Source of the DNA: JBBQZP01 sp038207585
GTDB lineage: Bacteria > Pseudomonadota > Alphaproteobacteria > Rhodobacterales > Rhodobacteraceae
Length of the DNA: 64,000 nt
Assembly: GCA_038207585.1 (NCBI GenBank)
Contig: JBBQZP010000026.1
Location: 1-64,000, forward strand
Direction: 5' to 3'
Shown here: positions 43,495 to 52,593 of the stretch, piece after piece
Layout of the letters: every line of letters begins with the position of its first letter
How positions within the stretch are numbered: the stretch's first letter is position 1
The notes under the pieces: model-generated
The model's database searches: none
The model's input: only the letters and a program-made list of their open reading frames with translations
What the model was told of the DNA's origin: nothing
Position numbers and translations under genes: made by a program

Positions 43495-43674
43495 ATGAAG
43501 ACCAACGCTTCGGCAACCGCCGTTCCTGCATCAAGAGCCACCGCATTCGCGTCGGTGCTGTTCGTGGCCCTGTTGGGCAGTGGCGTTTTGTTCATGGCAG
43601 GCCATGCGCAATCGGCTACGCTGCATGACGCTGCCCATGACGTGCGCCACGCGACCGGCTTTCCCTGCCACTGA
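43495..43674 (+). CDS. cbtB: Cobalt transporter subunit CbtB
   Basis: A 59-residue protein with one membrane span (about residues 18-37, ASVLFVALLGSGVLFMAG) and the histidine-rich C terminus typical of CbtB (LHDAAHDVRHATGFPCH). CbtB is thought to bind cobalt and hand it to CbtA. AAGGAG lies 8 bases before the ATG. It is too short to be found easily by length alone and is the first gene behind the riboswitch. Confidence 0.92.
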   Translation: MKTNASATAVPASRATAFASVLFVALLGSGVLFMAGHAQSATLHDAAHDVRHATGFPCH

Positions 43675-43686
43675 CCCTTTGACCCC

Positions 43687-44469
43687 ATGATCCAGCGCAT
43701 GCTGGCCAGCGCTTTGTTCGCTGGCTTTGCGGCGGGGCTGTTTGCGGCCCTGCTGCATTTTTCGTTGATCCAGAATTTGATTCTGCTGGGCGAGGATTAC
43801 GAATCCGGCGCGCGCGTTCACTTTCAGGACGCGCCCGCCATGAAACCATCCGCCATGACGGGGCATGACCACGCCGCCCCTGATCCGGGGGCCGTGACCG
43901 AAGGTGAGCCTGCGTCAAACGCAAAGCCTGCGGCACATGACCATGGCGCGGGCCATTCGGCAGAGCCGACCACGCTGACCCGGAACGCGCTGACCGTGCT
44001 GTTCTCGGCGCTGGTCTATGTGGCCTATGCCTTGTTGCTGGTGGCGGGGTTTGCCTTGGCCGAACAATTCGGCCTGCGGGTGGGCCTGCGTGAGGGTATC
44101 TTGTGGGGTATCGCTGGCTTTGCCAGCTTTCAGCTCGCCCCGGCGATGGGGCTGGCCCCGGAACTGCCCGGCACGATTGCCGCCGAATTGCATTTGCGCC
44201 AGATCTGGTGGCTGGGCACGGTGCTGGCAACCGGCACGGGCCTTGCCCTTCTGGGTTACGGCCGCGGGCTGGCGGCGATAGTGGTCGCGGTGGTCCTGCT
44301 GGCGGCACCGCATGTCATCGGAGCACCCGAGCTTGATACCTATTGGGGTGCTGCCCCGCCCGAGGTGGCCGCAGCCTTTGCCGCGCGGGTCCTGGGTGTG
44401 GGCCTTGCCGTCTGGGCTGTGCTGGGCGGGCTGGCCGGGTGGTTCTGGTCGAGCCGCAGCACCGTTTAA
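43687..44469 (+). CDS. cbtA: Cobalt transporter subunit CbtA
   Basis: A 260-residue inner-membrane protein with five or six predicted spans: residues about 5-27, 100-120, 128-148, 165-185, 190-205 and 235-255. A His-rich loop follows the first span (GHDHAAPDPG and HDHGAGH). CbtAB is a predicted B12-regulated cobalt importer; the upstream riboswitch supports this. It starts 12 bases after cbtB. Confidence 0.92.
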   Translation: MIQRMLASALFAGFAAGLFAALLHFSLIQNLILLGEDYESGARVHFQDAPAMKPSAMTGHDHAAPDPGAVTEGEPASNAKPAAHDHGAGHSAEPTTLTRNALTVLFSALVYVAYALLLVAGFALAEQFGLRVGLREGILWGIAGFASFQLAPAMGLAPELPGTIAAELHLRQIWWLGTVLATGTGLALLGYGRGLAAIVVAVVLLAAPHVIGAPELDTYWGAAPPEVAAAFAARVLGVGLAVWAVLGGLAGWFWSSRSTV

Positions 44470-44505
44470 CGCGGTTTTGTCTGGCAGGCACGAAGGGGGG
44501 GCGTT

Positions 44506-45288
44506 ATGGGAAACCAACGCCCCCTCTTTGATGCGGACCCATATATGTTCGACCTGACCCTTGTCGGCATAGGCACCGGCAACCCCGATCATCTGACGCT
44601 GCAGGCGGTCCGCGCACTGAACGCCGCCGATCTGATCCTGATCCCCGACAAAGGGGCTGCCAAGGCCGACCTTGCCGATCTGCGCCGCACAATCGTGGCG
44701 GATGTGGTGACCAACCCCGCAACGACGATTGCCGCTTTTGAGCTTCCGGTGCGGGATGAGGCGATCCGCGATTACAACGCCCGCGTGAACCACTGGCACT
44801 ATGCCATAGCCGGCGTCTGGGCGCAGACCATCGCCGCTCATTCAACGGCCCGCAAGGTCGCCCTTCTGGTCTGGGGCGATCCGTCGCTTTACGACAGCAC
44901 GCTGCGCATTGCAGCGCGCCTTGCCCCCGCACCAAAAATCACCGTGATCCCCGGCATCACCTCGATGCAGGCGCTGACCGCCGCCCATGCAACCGCGCTG
45001 AACGACATTGGCGCGCCGTTTACCGTGACCACCGGCCGCCGCCTGCGCGAGACAGGCTTCCCGCCCGGCGTCGATACCTGCGTGGTCATGCTGGACGGCG
45101 AGTGTTCGTTTCAGATCCTGCCGCCCGATGGCATCCGCATCGAATGGGCCGCCTATGCCGGGATGCCGCAGCAGATCACCGATGCAGGCCCCCTTGCCGA
45201 AGCCGGCCCGCGCATCATAGCTATCCGCGCCGCCGCCCGCGCTGCACATGGCTGGATAATGGATATCTACATCCTGCGCCGCACCTGA
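44506..45288 (+). CDS. cobF: Precorrin-6A synthase (deacetylating)
   Basis: CobF methylates C-1 and extrudes acetate from precorrin-5. The 260-residue protein has LVGIGTGNPDHLTLQAVRAL, ADLILIPDKGAAKADLADLR, LLVWGDPSLYDSTLRIA and VIPGITSMQALTAAH. The family start is best matched at Met 44545 (MFDLTLVGIGTG), but only ATG 44506 has a strong GGGGGG site, so the longer form is given. A terminator follows. Confidence 0.94.
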   Translation: MGNQRPLFDADPYMFDLTLVGIGTGNPDHLTLQAVRALNAADLILIPDKGAAKADLADLRRTIVADVVTNPATTIAAFELPVRDEAIRDYNARVNHWHYAIAGVWAQTIAAHSTARKVALLVWGDPSLYDSTLRIAARLAPAPKITVIPGITSMQALTAAHATALNDIGAPFTVTTGRRLRETGFPPGVDTCVVMLDGECSFQILPPDGIRIEWAAYAGMPQQITDAGPLAEAGPRIIAIRAAARAAHGWIMDIYILRRT

Positions 45289-45320
45289 CCTGCGCACACC
45301 CCGCCCCCCACAAACAAGAA

Positions 45321-45353
45321 GGGCGGACGACCATCCGCCGCCGCCCCTTTTTT
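45321..45353 (+). terminator. Rho-independent terminator after cobF
   Basis: GGGCGG (45321-45326) pairs with CCGCCC (45341-45346), or GGCGGA with TCCGCC, followed by CTTTTTT (45347-45353). It ends the cbtB-cbtA-cobF transcript, in the gap before the convergent FAH gene. Confidence 0.8.
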
Positions 45354-45401
45354 CTGTTCAAAAGTATCCCCGCCGGAGGCTCCTCGCCCTCAACCCCGCG
45401 C

Positions 45402-46250
45402 TCATGCCGGGTCGGCGATCACATCCTGCCGCTGCTGGCCCAGCCCCGCGATGCCAAGTTCCACTACCTCGCCGGCCTTCAGGAACCGTTGCGGCTTCAT
45501 CCCCAACCCCACGCCCGGCGGCGTGCCGGTCGAGATCACGTCACCCGGATGCAGCGTCATGAACTGGCTCAGGTAGCTGACCAGATGCGCCACGCCGTAA
45601 ACCATGGTGCGGGTCGATCCGTTCTGCATCTTTTGCCCGCCAACGGTCAGCCACATGTCCAACGCCTGCGGGTCGGCGACTTCATCCCGCGTCACCAGCC
45701 ACGGGCCGATCTGACCGAAGTTGTCGCAGCTTTTGCCCTTGGTCCACTGGCCCGCGCGTTCGGTCTGGAAGCCGCGTTCGCTGACGTCATTGGCCACGGC
45801 ATAGCCCGCCACATGGGCCAGCGCGTCGGCCTCGGTCACATATTTCGCGCGAGTGCCGATGATCACGGCCAACTCCACCTCCCAGTCGGTTTTCACAGAA
45901 CCGCGCGGAATGATGATCGGGTCGTTCGGGCCGCAGATGGCAGAGGTGGCTTTCATGAAAATGATCGGCTCGGGCGGCACTTTGGCCCCGGTTTCGGCGG
46001 CATGATCGGAGTAATTCAGACCGATGCAGATGAACTTTCCGGTGCCGCCGACACAGGCACCCAGCCGGGTGCCGGGGGCGACGCGCGGCAAATGCGATGG
46101 ATCAACCGCCCGGATCGCAGCCAGCCCGTCGTCCGACAGAACCGCCCCCGCAATGTCGGGTACGATGCCCGTCAGATCACGGATGGTGCCGTCTTCGGCC
46201 ATCATTCCGGGCTTTTCCGCCCCAAGGGGACCGTGGCGCAGCAGTTTCAT
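45402..46250 (-). CDS. Fumarylacetoacetate hydrolase family protein
   Basis: A 282-residue FAH-fold hydrolase. Metal and active-site motifs: FICIGLNYSDHAAETG, PIIFMKATSAICGPND, DWEVELAVIIG (Glu-x-Glu metal ligands) and DVISTGTPPGVGLGM. The sequence is like 2,4-diketo-3-deoxy-L-fuconate hydrolases (ureidoglycolate-lyase-like group), and the sugar locus supports that. The last gene of the minus-strand arm of the locus. Confidence 0.85.
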   Translation of the reverse strand: MKLLRHGPLGAEKPGMMAEDGTIRDLTGIVPDIAGAVLSDDGLAAIRAVDPSHLPRVAPGTRLGACVGGTGKFICIGLNYSDHAAETGAKVPPEPIIFMKATSAICGPNDPIIIPRGSVKTDWEVELAVIIGTRAKYVTEADALAHVAGYAVANDVSERGFQTERAGQWTKGKSCDNFGQIGPWLVTRDEVADPQALDMWLTVGGQKMQNGSTRTMVYGVAHLVSYLSQFMTLHPGDVISTGTPPGVGLGMKPQRFLKAGEVVELGIAGLGQQRQDVIADPA

Positions 46251-46261
46251 AAGATGTCCTT

Positions 46262-46432
46262 TCAGGTATTGGTCCAGCCGCCGTCGATCATATGAGCAAC
46301 GCCGGTGGTGTAGCTTGATTCGGCACTGGCCAGATAGATGAGCAGCGCCGCAATTTCTTCGGGCTGCGCCGTGCGCCCGATGGGCTGACGCGCGGCGGTG
46401 ACGAGCACCCGCTTTACCTTCATCCAGTCCAT
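46262..46432 (-). pseudogene. C-terminal remnant of an SDR dehydrogenase
   Basis: A 56-codon fragment. Its last 45 residues (RQPIGRTAQPEEIAALLIYL, then SAESSYTTGVAHMIDGGWTN) match the end of SDR enzymes of the FabG type, but the Rossmann start, Tyr and Lys are absent. Only 10 bases separate it from rbsK, so the 5' four fifths of the gene were deleted. In related sugar clusters an SDR oxidises 2-keto-3-deoxy-L-fuconate, which could have been its job. Confidence 0.75.
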
Positions 46433-46442
46433 TCTGGCCCCC

Positions 46443-47375
46443 TCAGGTGCGCGCCAGCAGAGCGTCTATTTCGGCCCGTGTGGGCATAGCGGGCGCGGTG
46501 CCGGGGCGGGTCACGGAAATGCCCGCCGTGGCACAGCCAAAGCGCACGGCGTCGCGCACCGATTGCCCCTCGGACAGGGCCACCGCAAAGCCGCCGTTGA
46601 ACGCATCGCCGGCACCCGTGGTTTCGGCAACCGGGCCCGCGCTGATCACCGGCACATGGAAGCTTTGCTGCGCGTCGCGGTAGTAAGCGCCCTTGTCGCC
46701 CAGCGTGATGATCGCGGCCCCCACGCCCCGCGCAAGCAAGGCATCCGCCGCGCGTTCGGCATCGGCAAGCGTCACCACGGGAACACCGGTCAGCGCCTCG
46801 GCCTCGGATTCGTTGGGGGTGACATAGTCGCAGAGCGCCAGCATAGCATCGGTCAGTTCCGCCGCCGGGGCCGGGTTGAGGATGGTTTTCACCCCCGCCG
46901 CGCGGGCAATTTCCAGCGCGCGGTGGGCCGCCGGAATGGGTTGCTCCAGTTGCGTGACGAACACGGCGGCAGAGCGGATCAGATCGGCCTTGGCCTCTAC
47001 ATCGGCCACCGAAACCCGCCCTGCGGCACCGGGGGCCACGATGATTGCATTGTTCCCCGTGCCGTTCTCGATAAAGATATAGGCGGCCCCGGTATAGCTT
47101 TCGGGATCATCGGTCACCTGCGGATGGACCCCGGCGCGCGCCCACGTCGCCCGCGCAATATCGGCAAAGGCATCGACGCCCAGCCGGGTGATGAAATGCA
47201 CTTCGCCGCCCGCCATTGCCGCCGCCACCGCCTGGTTTGACCCTTTTCCGCCCGGACCAAGCACGAAGGATGTACCCAGAATCGTCTCGCCCATTTTCGG
47301 CTGACGCGCGGCCCGGTAGGCGGTGTCGGCCACGAATATGCCAAGGATCACAATGGGTTTTGATGCTTTGTTCAT
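46443..47375 (-). CDS. rbsK: Ribokinase-type PfkB sugar kinase
   Basis: A 310-residue PfkB-family kinase. It has an N-terminal GPGGKGSNQAVAAAM (substrate site), NPAPAAELTDAML, and the anion hole and catalytic Asp in ETTGAGDAFNGGFAVAL (about residue 255). Ribokinases phosphorylate ribose at O-5, but in this locus the substrate could be another sugar or deoxysugar. It is followed upstream by a FucU/RbsD gene with only 1 base between. Confidence 0.9.
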   Translation of the reverse strand: MNKASKPIVILGIFVADTAYRAARQPKMGETILGTSFVLGPGGKGSNQAVAAAMAGGEVHFITRLGVDAFADIARATWARAGVHPQVTDDPESYTGAAYIFIENGTGNNAIIVAPGAAGRVSVADVEAKADLIRSAAVFVTQLEQPIPAAHRALEIARAAGVKTILNPAPAAELTDAMLALCDYVTPNESEAEALTGVPVVTLADAERAADALLARGVGAAIITLGDKGAYYRDAQQSFHVPVISAGPVAETTGAGDAFNGGFAVALSEGQSVRDAVRFGCATAGISVTRPGTAPAMPTRAEIDALLART

Positions 47376-47376
47376 G

Positions 47377-47829
47377 TCATGCGTCCGGGGCGATCACGCC
47401 CTTGCGAAAGATAAAGCAGCCATAGAACCGCCGCTCGCCGGTCTGGATCACGGCATAGGCATCCTTGGCGCGTTCGTAGAAATCGAACCGCTCGATGCTG
47501 ATCATCGGGCGCGGGCGGCCCTCGGCACGGTCAATCTCGGCCTGCACTTCGGCCTGAACGGGTTCGACGCGCGCCGCATCGCCCACCACTTCCATTCGGC
47601 CTGCAAAATCATCGACGAACGTATCCAGCGGCAGCACCGACAGAACCGCTTGTGTGGCCTGCGCGCAGGTCAGATTGTCCATCCGCAAAAGCGACCTGGT
47701 TATGGTTTGGCGCGCAATGGAATCGGCCGGAAAGTTGGTGTCGCAGACCACCAGCGTGTCGCCGTGGCCCATCGCGCGCAGCGTGCCCAGCACCTCGGCG
47801 TTCAGCCGGTTGTCGATCCCTTTGAGCAT
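47377..47829 (-). CDS. RbsD/FucU family sugar mutarotase (first copy)
   Basis: A 150-residue protein that converts sugar anomers (FucU acts on L-fucose). It has MLKGIDNRLNAEVLGTLRAMGHGD with the catalytic His, and the C-terminal FYERAKDAYAVIQTGERRFYG then CFIFRKGVI. The layout is nearer FucU than RbsD. A second copy lies at 53510 on the opposite arm of the locus. Confidence 0.9.
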   Translation of the reverse strand: MLKGIDNRLNAEVLGTLRAMGHGDTLVVCDTNFPADSIARQTITRSLLRMDNLTCAQATQAVLSVLPLDTFVDDFAGRMEVVGDAARVEPVQAEVQAEIDRAEGRPRPMISIERFDFYERAKDAYAVIQTGERRFYGCFIFRKGVIAPDA

Positions 47830-47838
47830 GGCGCCCCC

Positions 47839-48480
47839 CTATTGAAAATGTGTCTGCATTGCGTTGGCGATGGCAAGCCCAAGACTGTGGTGCGCCGCCG
47901 GCTCGTAATGAATACCGTCCACCGGCGACACCGCGATCAACGCGCCCGCATCGACGAACGGCAGTCCCATGCGTGCGGCGACGGCAGCAATCGCCGGTCC
48001 AAGCGCGCGCGATTTGGCCGCCCCGCCCGCGAACATCTGGTCCAGCACCCCGGTTTCCTCAATCGGCGGCGGTGCAACCAGCATCACCGCAGGGGCGCTG
48101 CCACCCGGCCCGGCGGTCGAGGCGCGTATGGTCAGCGCCAGCCGTTCGACCCCCGCCGCGATGTCGAACGCGCCCAGCGAAAAGCGGAATTTCAGATCAT
48201 TCGTGCCCAGCATGATCAGAACCACATCCAGCGGGCGGTGCGATTCCAGCAGGGCTGGCAGCACCGTCAGCCCGTTGCGATGCGCACCCTCGATCGGGTC
48301 ATCATGCACGGTGGTGCGGCCCGGAAGCCCCTCTTCAATCACCTGCCAGTCGGGCAGGTTCGCGGCCATCACCCCCGGCCAGCGCACATCGCGCGGATAG
48401 CGCGCTATCTGGCCCAGCGCGGTTACGGGCGGCGTGCCGTGGGTGTTGCTATCACCAAAGCAAAGAACCGTTTTCATCAT
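47839..48480 (-). CDS. SGNH/GDSL family hydrolase
   Basis: A 213-residue esterase-like protein. Block I is VLCFGDSNTHG (nucleophile Ser12), block III has LIMLGTNDLKFRF, and block V is SPVDGIHYEPAAHHSLG with the Asp-His pair. No signal peptide, so cytoplasmic. It may remove acetyl or acyl groups from the imported sugar; that is inferred from the neighbours. Its start overlaps the ATPase stop by 4 bases. Confidence 0.87.
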   Translation of the reverse strand: MMKTVLCFGDSNTHGTPPVTALGQIARYPRDVRWPGVMAANLPDWQVIEEGLPGRTTVHDDPIEGAHRNGLTVLPALLESHRPLDVVLIMLGTNDLKFRFSLGAFDIAAGVERLALTIRASTAGPGGSAPAVMLVAPPPIEETGVLDQMFAGGAAKSRALGPAIAAVAARMGLPFVDAGALIAVSPVDGIHYEPAAHHSLGLAIANAMQTHFQ

Positions 48481-49541
48481 CCGATCCTGTCGCCGGTTTC
48501 ACCATCAAACAGATGCACGAGGCCCGGCTCGGGGGTCAGATGCACCGCCTGACCGGGGCGGAAATCGTGGCGCTCACGGAACACCGCGACCAGTTCGCGC
48601 GCGCCGAACCGCAGCATGACATGGGTTTCAGACCCGGTGGGTTCGACCACCACCACCTGTGCGGCGATACCGCTGTCCGTCAGCGCCAGATGTTCGGGGC
48701 GGATGCCGTAGGTCACGCGCCGCCCGTCATTCGCGCCGGGAAGGTCGGGCGCGGGCAACAAGACACCGTCTGCATCAACGACCAGCCCGGCATCTGTCTT
48801 GCGCAGCACTCCGTCGATCAGGTTCATCGAGGGCGAGCCGATGAAGCCCGCCACAAACGCATTCGCCGGGCGGTCATACAATTCCAAGGGCGCGCCGACC
48901 TGAGCGATGCGTCCGTCGCGCATGACGACGATCTGGTCGGCCATCGTCATCGCCTCGATCTGGTCATGGGTGACGTAAACGGTTGTGGTGCCAAGGCGTT
49001 GATGCAATTCGCGAATCTCGCTCCGCATCTGAACGCGGAGTTTCGCGTCAAGGTTCGACAGCGGCTCGTCGAACAAGAACACCTGCGGCTTGCGCACGAT
49101 GGCGCGGCCCATTGCGACGCGCTGACGCTGGCCGCCGGAAAGTTCGCGCGGAAAGCGGCCAAGATAGGGCGTCAGGCCCAGAATTTCGGCGGCGCGGTTC
49201 ACCCGGTCGTCAATTTCCGCCTTGGGCATCCGCGCCATTTTCAGCGCAAAGCCCATGTTTGCGGCGACGGTCTTGTGCGGATAAAGCGCGTAATTCTGGA
49301 ACACCATCGCGATATCCCGCTCGGCGGGCGGCAGGTTGTTGACCACACGCGGGCCGATGGAAATGGTGCCTGAAGTCACCGCCTCCAGCCCCGCGATCAT
49401 CCGCAAAAGGGTAGATTTGCCGCACCCCGACGGGCCGACCAGCACGACGAATTGCCCATCCGCGATATCGACGTTGACGCCGTGGACAACCTGCAAAGCG
49501 CCATAGGATTTTTGCAGATCGCGGATCGTTACCTCGGCCAT
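48477..49541 (-). CDS. ABC sugar transporter ATP-binding protein (UgpC/MalK type)
   Basis: A 354-residue ATPase. Walker A VGPSGCGKSTLLR, Q-loop VFQNYALYPHKT, signature LSGGQRQRVAMGR, Walker B VFLFDEPLSN and H-loop VTHDQIEAM are all intact. The C-terminal TOBE/OB domain (about residues 240-350) is typical of MalK/UgpC. It is divergent from the binding-protein and permease genes of the same transporter. Confidence 0.94.
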   Translation of the reverse strand: MAEVTIRDLQKSYGALQVVHGVNVDIADGQFVVLVGPSGCGKSTLLRMIAGLEAVTSGTISIGPRVVNNLPPAERDIAMVFQNYALYPHKTVAANMGFALKMARMPKAEIDDRVNRAAEILGLTPYLGRFPRELSGGQRQRVAMGRAIVRKPQVFLFDEPLSNLDAKLRVQMRSEIRELHQRLGTTTVYVTHDQIEAMTMADQIVVMRDGRIAQVGAPLELYDRPANAFVAGFIGSPSMNLIDGVLRKTDAGLVVDADGVLLPAPDLPGANDGRRVTYGIRPEHLALTDSGIAAQVVVVEPTGSETHVMLRFGARELVAVFRERHDFRPGQAVHLTPEPGLVHLFDGETGDRIG

Positions 49542-49605
49542 GGTCCCCCCTTGTCCGCCCTGAAATCAAGTCGTAGCGCAGGCAAATGCACCTGTCCACC
49601 ACCTG

Positions 49606-49623
49606 AACATACTAACATGTTAG
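49606..49623. promoter_or_regulatory. Predicted GntR operator in the divergent transporter control region
   Basis: The 18-bp sequence AACATACTAACATGTTAG with the 12-bp perfect palindrome CTAACATGTTAG (49612-49623). The same 18 bases recur at 57544-57561 ahead of gntR. A TTGACA (-35-like, 49628-49633) lies five bases to its right. It sits between the ATPase and binding-protein genes and could control both arms. Confidence 0.75.
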
Positions 49624-49784
49624 ATGCTTGACAGGTGCAGGCAAGGCTGAAAAGGTTCGGTGTGTGACCGGCCCCGTCGGGCCTGACTTTTGGGGACATC
49701 TGTTCTGCTGAAAGACCCGCAAAGGGCAAGGATTCCCCCCGGATAAACTCGCGCATCACGCGAAACACCTTAGGGAGGTTGTTG

Positions 49785-51419
49785 ATGAAAACGGAGATTT
49801 ACGATTATGCCAAGCGCGCGGGCCTGACCCGGCGCAATCTGTTGCAGGGCGCGGCCAGTGTGGCTGGTCTTGCGGCGGCGGGGCGGCTGGGGCTGACCCC
49901 CTCTGCTGCGTTTGCGCAAGACAATGTGCGCGCGGCCATCCTTGCCATTCCGGGTGTGGGCGCGGGTTCGCCCACCGATGCCGACTGGCAGAAGGTCGGT
50001 GAGATGTGTCTGGGGGCGACCAAGGCTAGTGTCGCCGAAGGCGAATTTGCCGGGGTCGAGCTGACCTTTCTGGGCCTCAACAACCAGAACCAGCACAACT
50101 TTCTGTTCCGCGGCTTTCTGAAAAGCTGGGAGGCATATACCGGCGCCAAGATCAGCTGGATCGACCTGGCCCAGGCCGATTACAACCCGCGTCTGCAACA
50201 GGCCATCGCCACCGGCACCGTCGATTTCGACATCATCGAGATGGGCGCCCCGTTTGAGGGTGACACCGCCGGGCGCGGCCTCTTGGACGAGATGCCGGAG
50301 TGGGTGAAAACCCAGATCGACATGGACGATTATGTGTCCTACCTCAAAGCGCCCGTTGGCACATGGGATGGCAAGACCTACCGCGTCACCATCGACGGCG
50401 ATTGCCACACGATGGCCTATCGCAAGGATTACTTCGGTGAGGGTGCTATTGGCGGGGCCGAAGTGCCGACCACATGGCAGCAGGTTCAGGCGGTATCAAA
50501 GGCCGTGAAGGGCCAGAAAGACCCGCTTTCGGGCGGCGATGCGTACGGGTTCCTTGATCCGTTGAAAGGCTGGGGCGGGTTCGGCTTCTATTTCCTTGAA
50601 GACCGGGCAACCGCCTATGCCAAGCATCCGGACGATCCGGCATGGCTGTTTGATGCCGATACGATGAAGCCGCGCGTCAACAACCCGGCGTTTGTGCAGG
50701 CCATTCAGGACGTGATGGACACGATGCCTGACCTGCCCCCCGATCAGATCAACGCCGATCCGGGCACAACCGCGTTCCAGCAATTCCTTGCAGGCACGGG
50801 GTCGATGGTCTGCTGGTGGGGCGATGTGGGATCGAACGCCCGCACGTCCGACAGCTCGGTCGTGGGCGATGTGGTGGGCTTTTCCATCAACCCGGGGTCT
50901 GACAAGGTCTACAACTCCAAAACCTCGGAATGGGAAACGCCGGAAACCCCGAACTTTGCGCCCAACATGGCGTATCTGGGCTGGGGCGTTTACGTCACCA
51001 ACCGCGTGTCGGCGGATGAAAAGCGCCGCAAGGCCGCATGGTCGGCGGCGGCCCATCTGGGCGGCAAGGATCTGTCGCTGTGGATGGCGGCCTATCCGTC
51101 GGGCTTCCAGCCCTACCGGAACAGCCAGTTCCAGTATGACGAATGGGAAGCGGCGGGCTATGACCGCGCCTTTGTCGAGGATTATCTGGGCTCCAACCTT
51201 GACAGCTACAACCACCCCAACGCTGCCATCGAACCACGCATCCCCGGCATCTTCCAATACTATTCGGTTGCCGAGGATGAATTGGCCAAGGGCTATGCGG
51301 GCCAATACAAATCGGCACAGGAAACCGCCGATGCGATTGCCGCCGCCTGGGAAAAGATCACCGACCAGATCGGTCGTGACAGCCAGATCGCGCTTTACAA
51401 GGCGTCGCTGGGGATGTGA
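49785..51419 (+). CDS. ABC transporter sugar-binding protein (family 1)
   Basis: A 544-residue periplasmic binding protein. The N terminus has a twin-arginine-type signal (LTRRNLLQGAASVAGLAAAG, cleavage near AFAQD), so it may be exported folded. The mature part has family 1 features: FDIIEMGAPFEGDTAGRG, YRVTIDGDCHTMAYRKDY and GTGSMVCWWGDVGSNA. A strong GGGAGG site precedes ATG 49785. First gene of the rightward operon. Confidence 0.92.
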   Translation: MKTEIYDYAKRAGLTRRNLLQGAASVAGLAAAGRLGLTPSAAFAQDNVRAAILAIPGVGAGSPTDADWQKVGEMCLGATKASVAEGEFAGVELTFLGLNNQNQHNFLFRGFLKSWEAYTGAKISWIDLAQADYNPRLQQAIATGTVDFDIIEMGAPFEGDTAGRGLLDEMPEWVKTQIDMDDYVSYLKAPVGTWDGKTYRVTIDGDCHTMAYRKDYFGEGAIGGAEVPTTWQQVQAVSKAVKGQKDPLSGGDAYGFLDPLKGWGGFGFYFLEDRATAYAKHPDDPAWLFDADTMKPRVNNPAFVQAIQDVMDTMPDLPPDQINADPGTTAFQQFLAGTGSMVCWWGDVGSNARTSDSSVVGDVVGFSINPGSDKVYNSKTSEWETPETPNFAPNMAYLGWGVYVTNRVSADEKRRKAAWSAAAHLGGKDLSLWMAAYPSGFQPYRNSQFQYDEWEAAGYDRAFVEDYLGSNLDSYNHPNAAIEPRIPGIFQYYSVAEDELAKGYAGQYKSAQETADAIAAAWEKITDQIGRDSQIALYKASLGM

Positions 51420-51486
51420 CGTTGCGGGCCGGCGGGGCATCCCCCGCCGGCCCGACCTCTGCTGAACTATAAATGAAAGCAGTATC

Positions 51487-52593
51487 TTGTCCGACCAAGG
51501 CGATCTTCTTCACGTTGTCACCTCGGACAACCTTTCGCCGCAGCGCGTGTCGCTTGGGCGGGCGGTCATGTGGGGTGCTGCAGGGGTGCTTGCATTGGTT
51601 GCGGCGCTGCAGACGCTGGATCAGAACGGGTATCTCGACATCGGTTTCACCACCTGGCGGCCCACGCTTTATGCCTATGTGCTGTGGGCCACGGCCTTTT
51701 GCTGGGGACAGGTGCTGACGCGGGGCGAGCAGGGCAAGCGCACGCTGTTCATCCTGCCCGCCGTTTTGTTCGTGATCTCGATGGTGGTGTTTCCGCTGCT
51801 GTTCGGACTGGTGATCGCCTTTTCCGACTGGAATCTTTCGTCGCCCACGGGCCGCACGTTCAACGGGGTCGGCAACCTTGTGCAGATGTGGCACGACCCG
51901 TTCTACTGGAACGCGCTTACGAACATGGTCTGGTATTGCGCCGCCATCTTTGTGGAATACGCGGTGGCCTTCGGGCTGGCGCTGATGCTGAATTCGCAGA
52001 TCCGGGCGCGCAAGTTCTTTCGCGTGGCGTTCCTGATGCCGCTGATGCTGTCGCCCGTCGCGGTAAGCTGGATGATCGGCAAGTCGATGATGGAGATCCG
52101 CTTTGGTCCGCTGGCCAGCCTTGCGCGGCTGTTGGGCTGGGACAGCCCGTCGTTCTTTGGTTCGGCCACGGTCGCGAAAGCGTCGATCATGCTGATGGAT
52201 GCCTGGACGTTCATTCCCTTCATGATGATCATGATTCTTGCCGGTTTGCAGGCGATCCCGAAAGAGCTGCAAGAGGCCGTAAAGGTCGATGGTGCCAACG
52301 GCTGGCGCGGGTTCTGGGAGGTGACGTTTCCCCTGATGCTGCCGGTCAGCATCACCGCCGTTCTGATCCGGATCATCTTCAAGCTGAAGCTGGCCGATAT
52401 CATCATCACCGTCACCTCCGGCGGGCCGGGCGGAGCCACCGACAGCGTGACGAGTTTCATCTTCCGAGAATATCGTGAGCGGTCGAACGTCGGCTACGGC
52501 ACGATGCTGGCGATGGTTTACCTTGTTATCATCGTTATCGCGATGACCATCCTGATGAAGGTCGCTGACCGCTGGATGAGGCCGAAATACTGA
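51487..52593 (+). CDS. ABC sugar transporter permease (MalF type)
   Basis: A 368-residue inner-membrane protein with about eight spans. It includes the EAA loop ELQEAVKVDGANGWRGFWEV (about residues 260-280), which contacts the ATPase. The first 90 residues are an extra N-terminal segment with two spans before the usual permease core. The start is TTG 51487, with no strong ribosome-binding site; a later start is possible. Confidence 0.9.
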   Translation: MSDQGDLLHVVTSDNLSPQRVSLGRAVMWGAAGVLALVAALQTLDQNGYLDIGFTTWRPTLYAYVLWATAFCWGQVLTRGEQGKRTLFILPAVLFVISMVVFPLLFGLVIAFSDWNLSSPTGRTFNGVGNLVQMWHDPFYWNALTNMVWYCAAIFVEYAVAFGLALMLNSQIRARKFFRVAFLMPLMLSPVAVSWMIGKSMMEIRFGPLASLARLLGWDSPSFFGSATVAKASIMLMDAWTFIPFMMIMILAGLQAIPKELQEAVKVDGANGWRGFWEVTFPLMLPVSITAVLIRIIFKLKLADIIITVTSGGPGGATDSVTSFIFREYRERSNVGYGTMLAMVYLVIIVIAMTILMKVADRWMRPKY

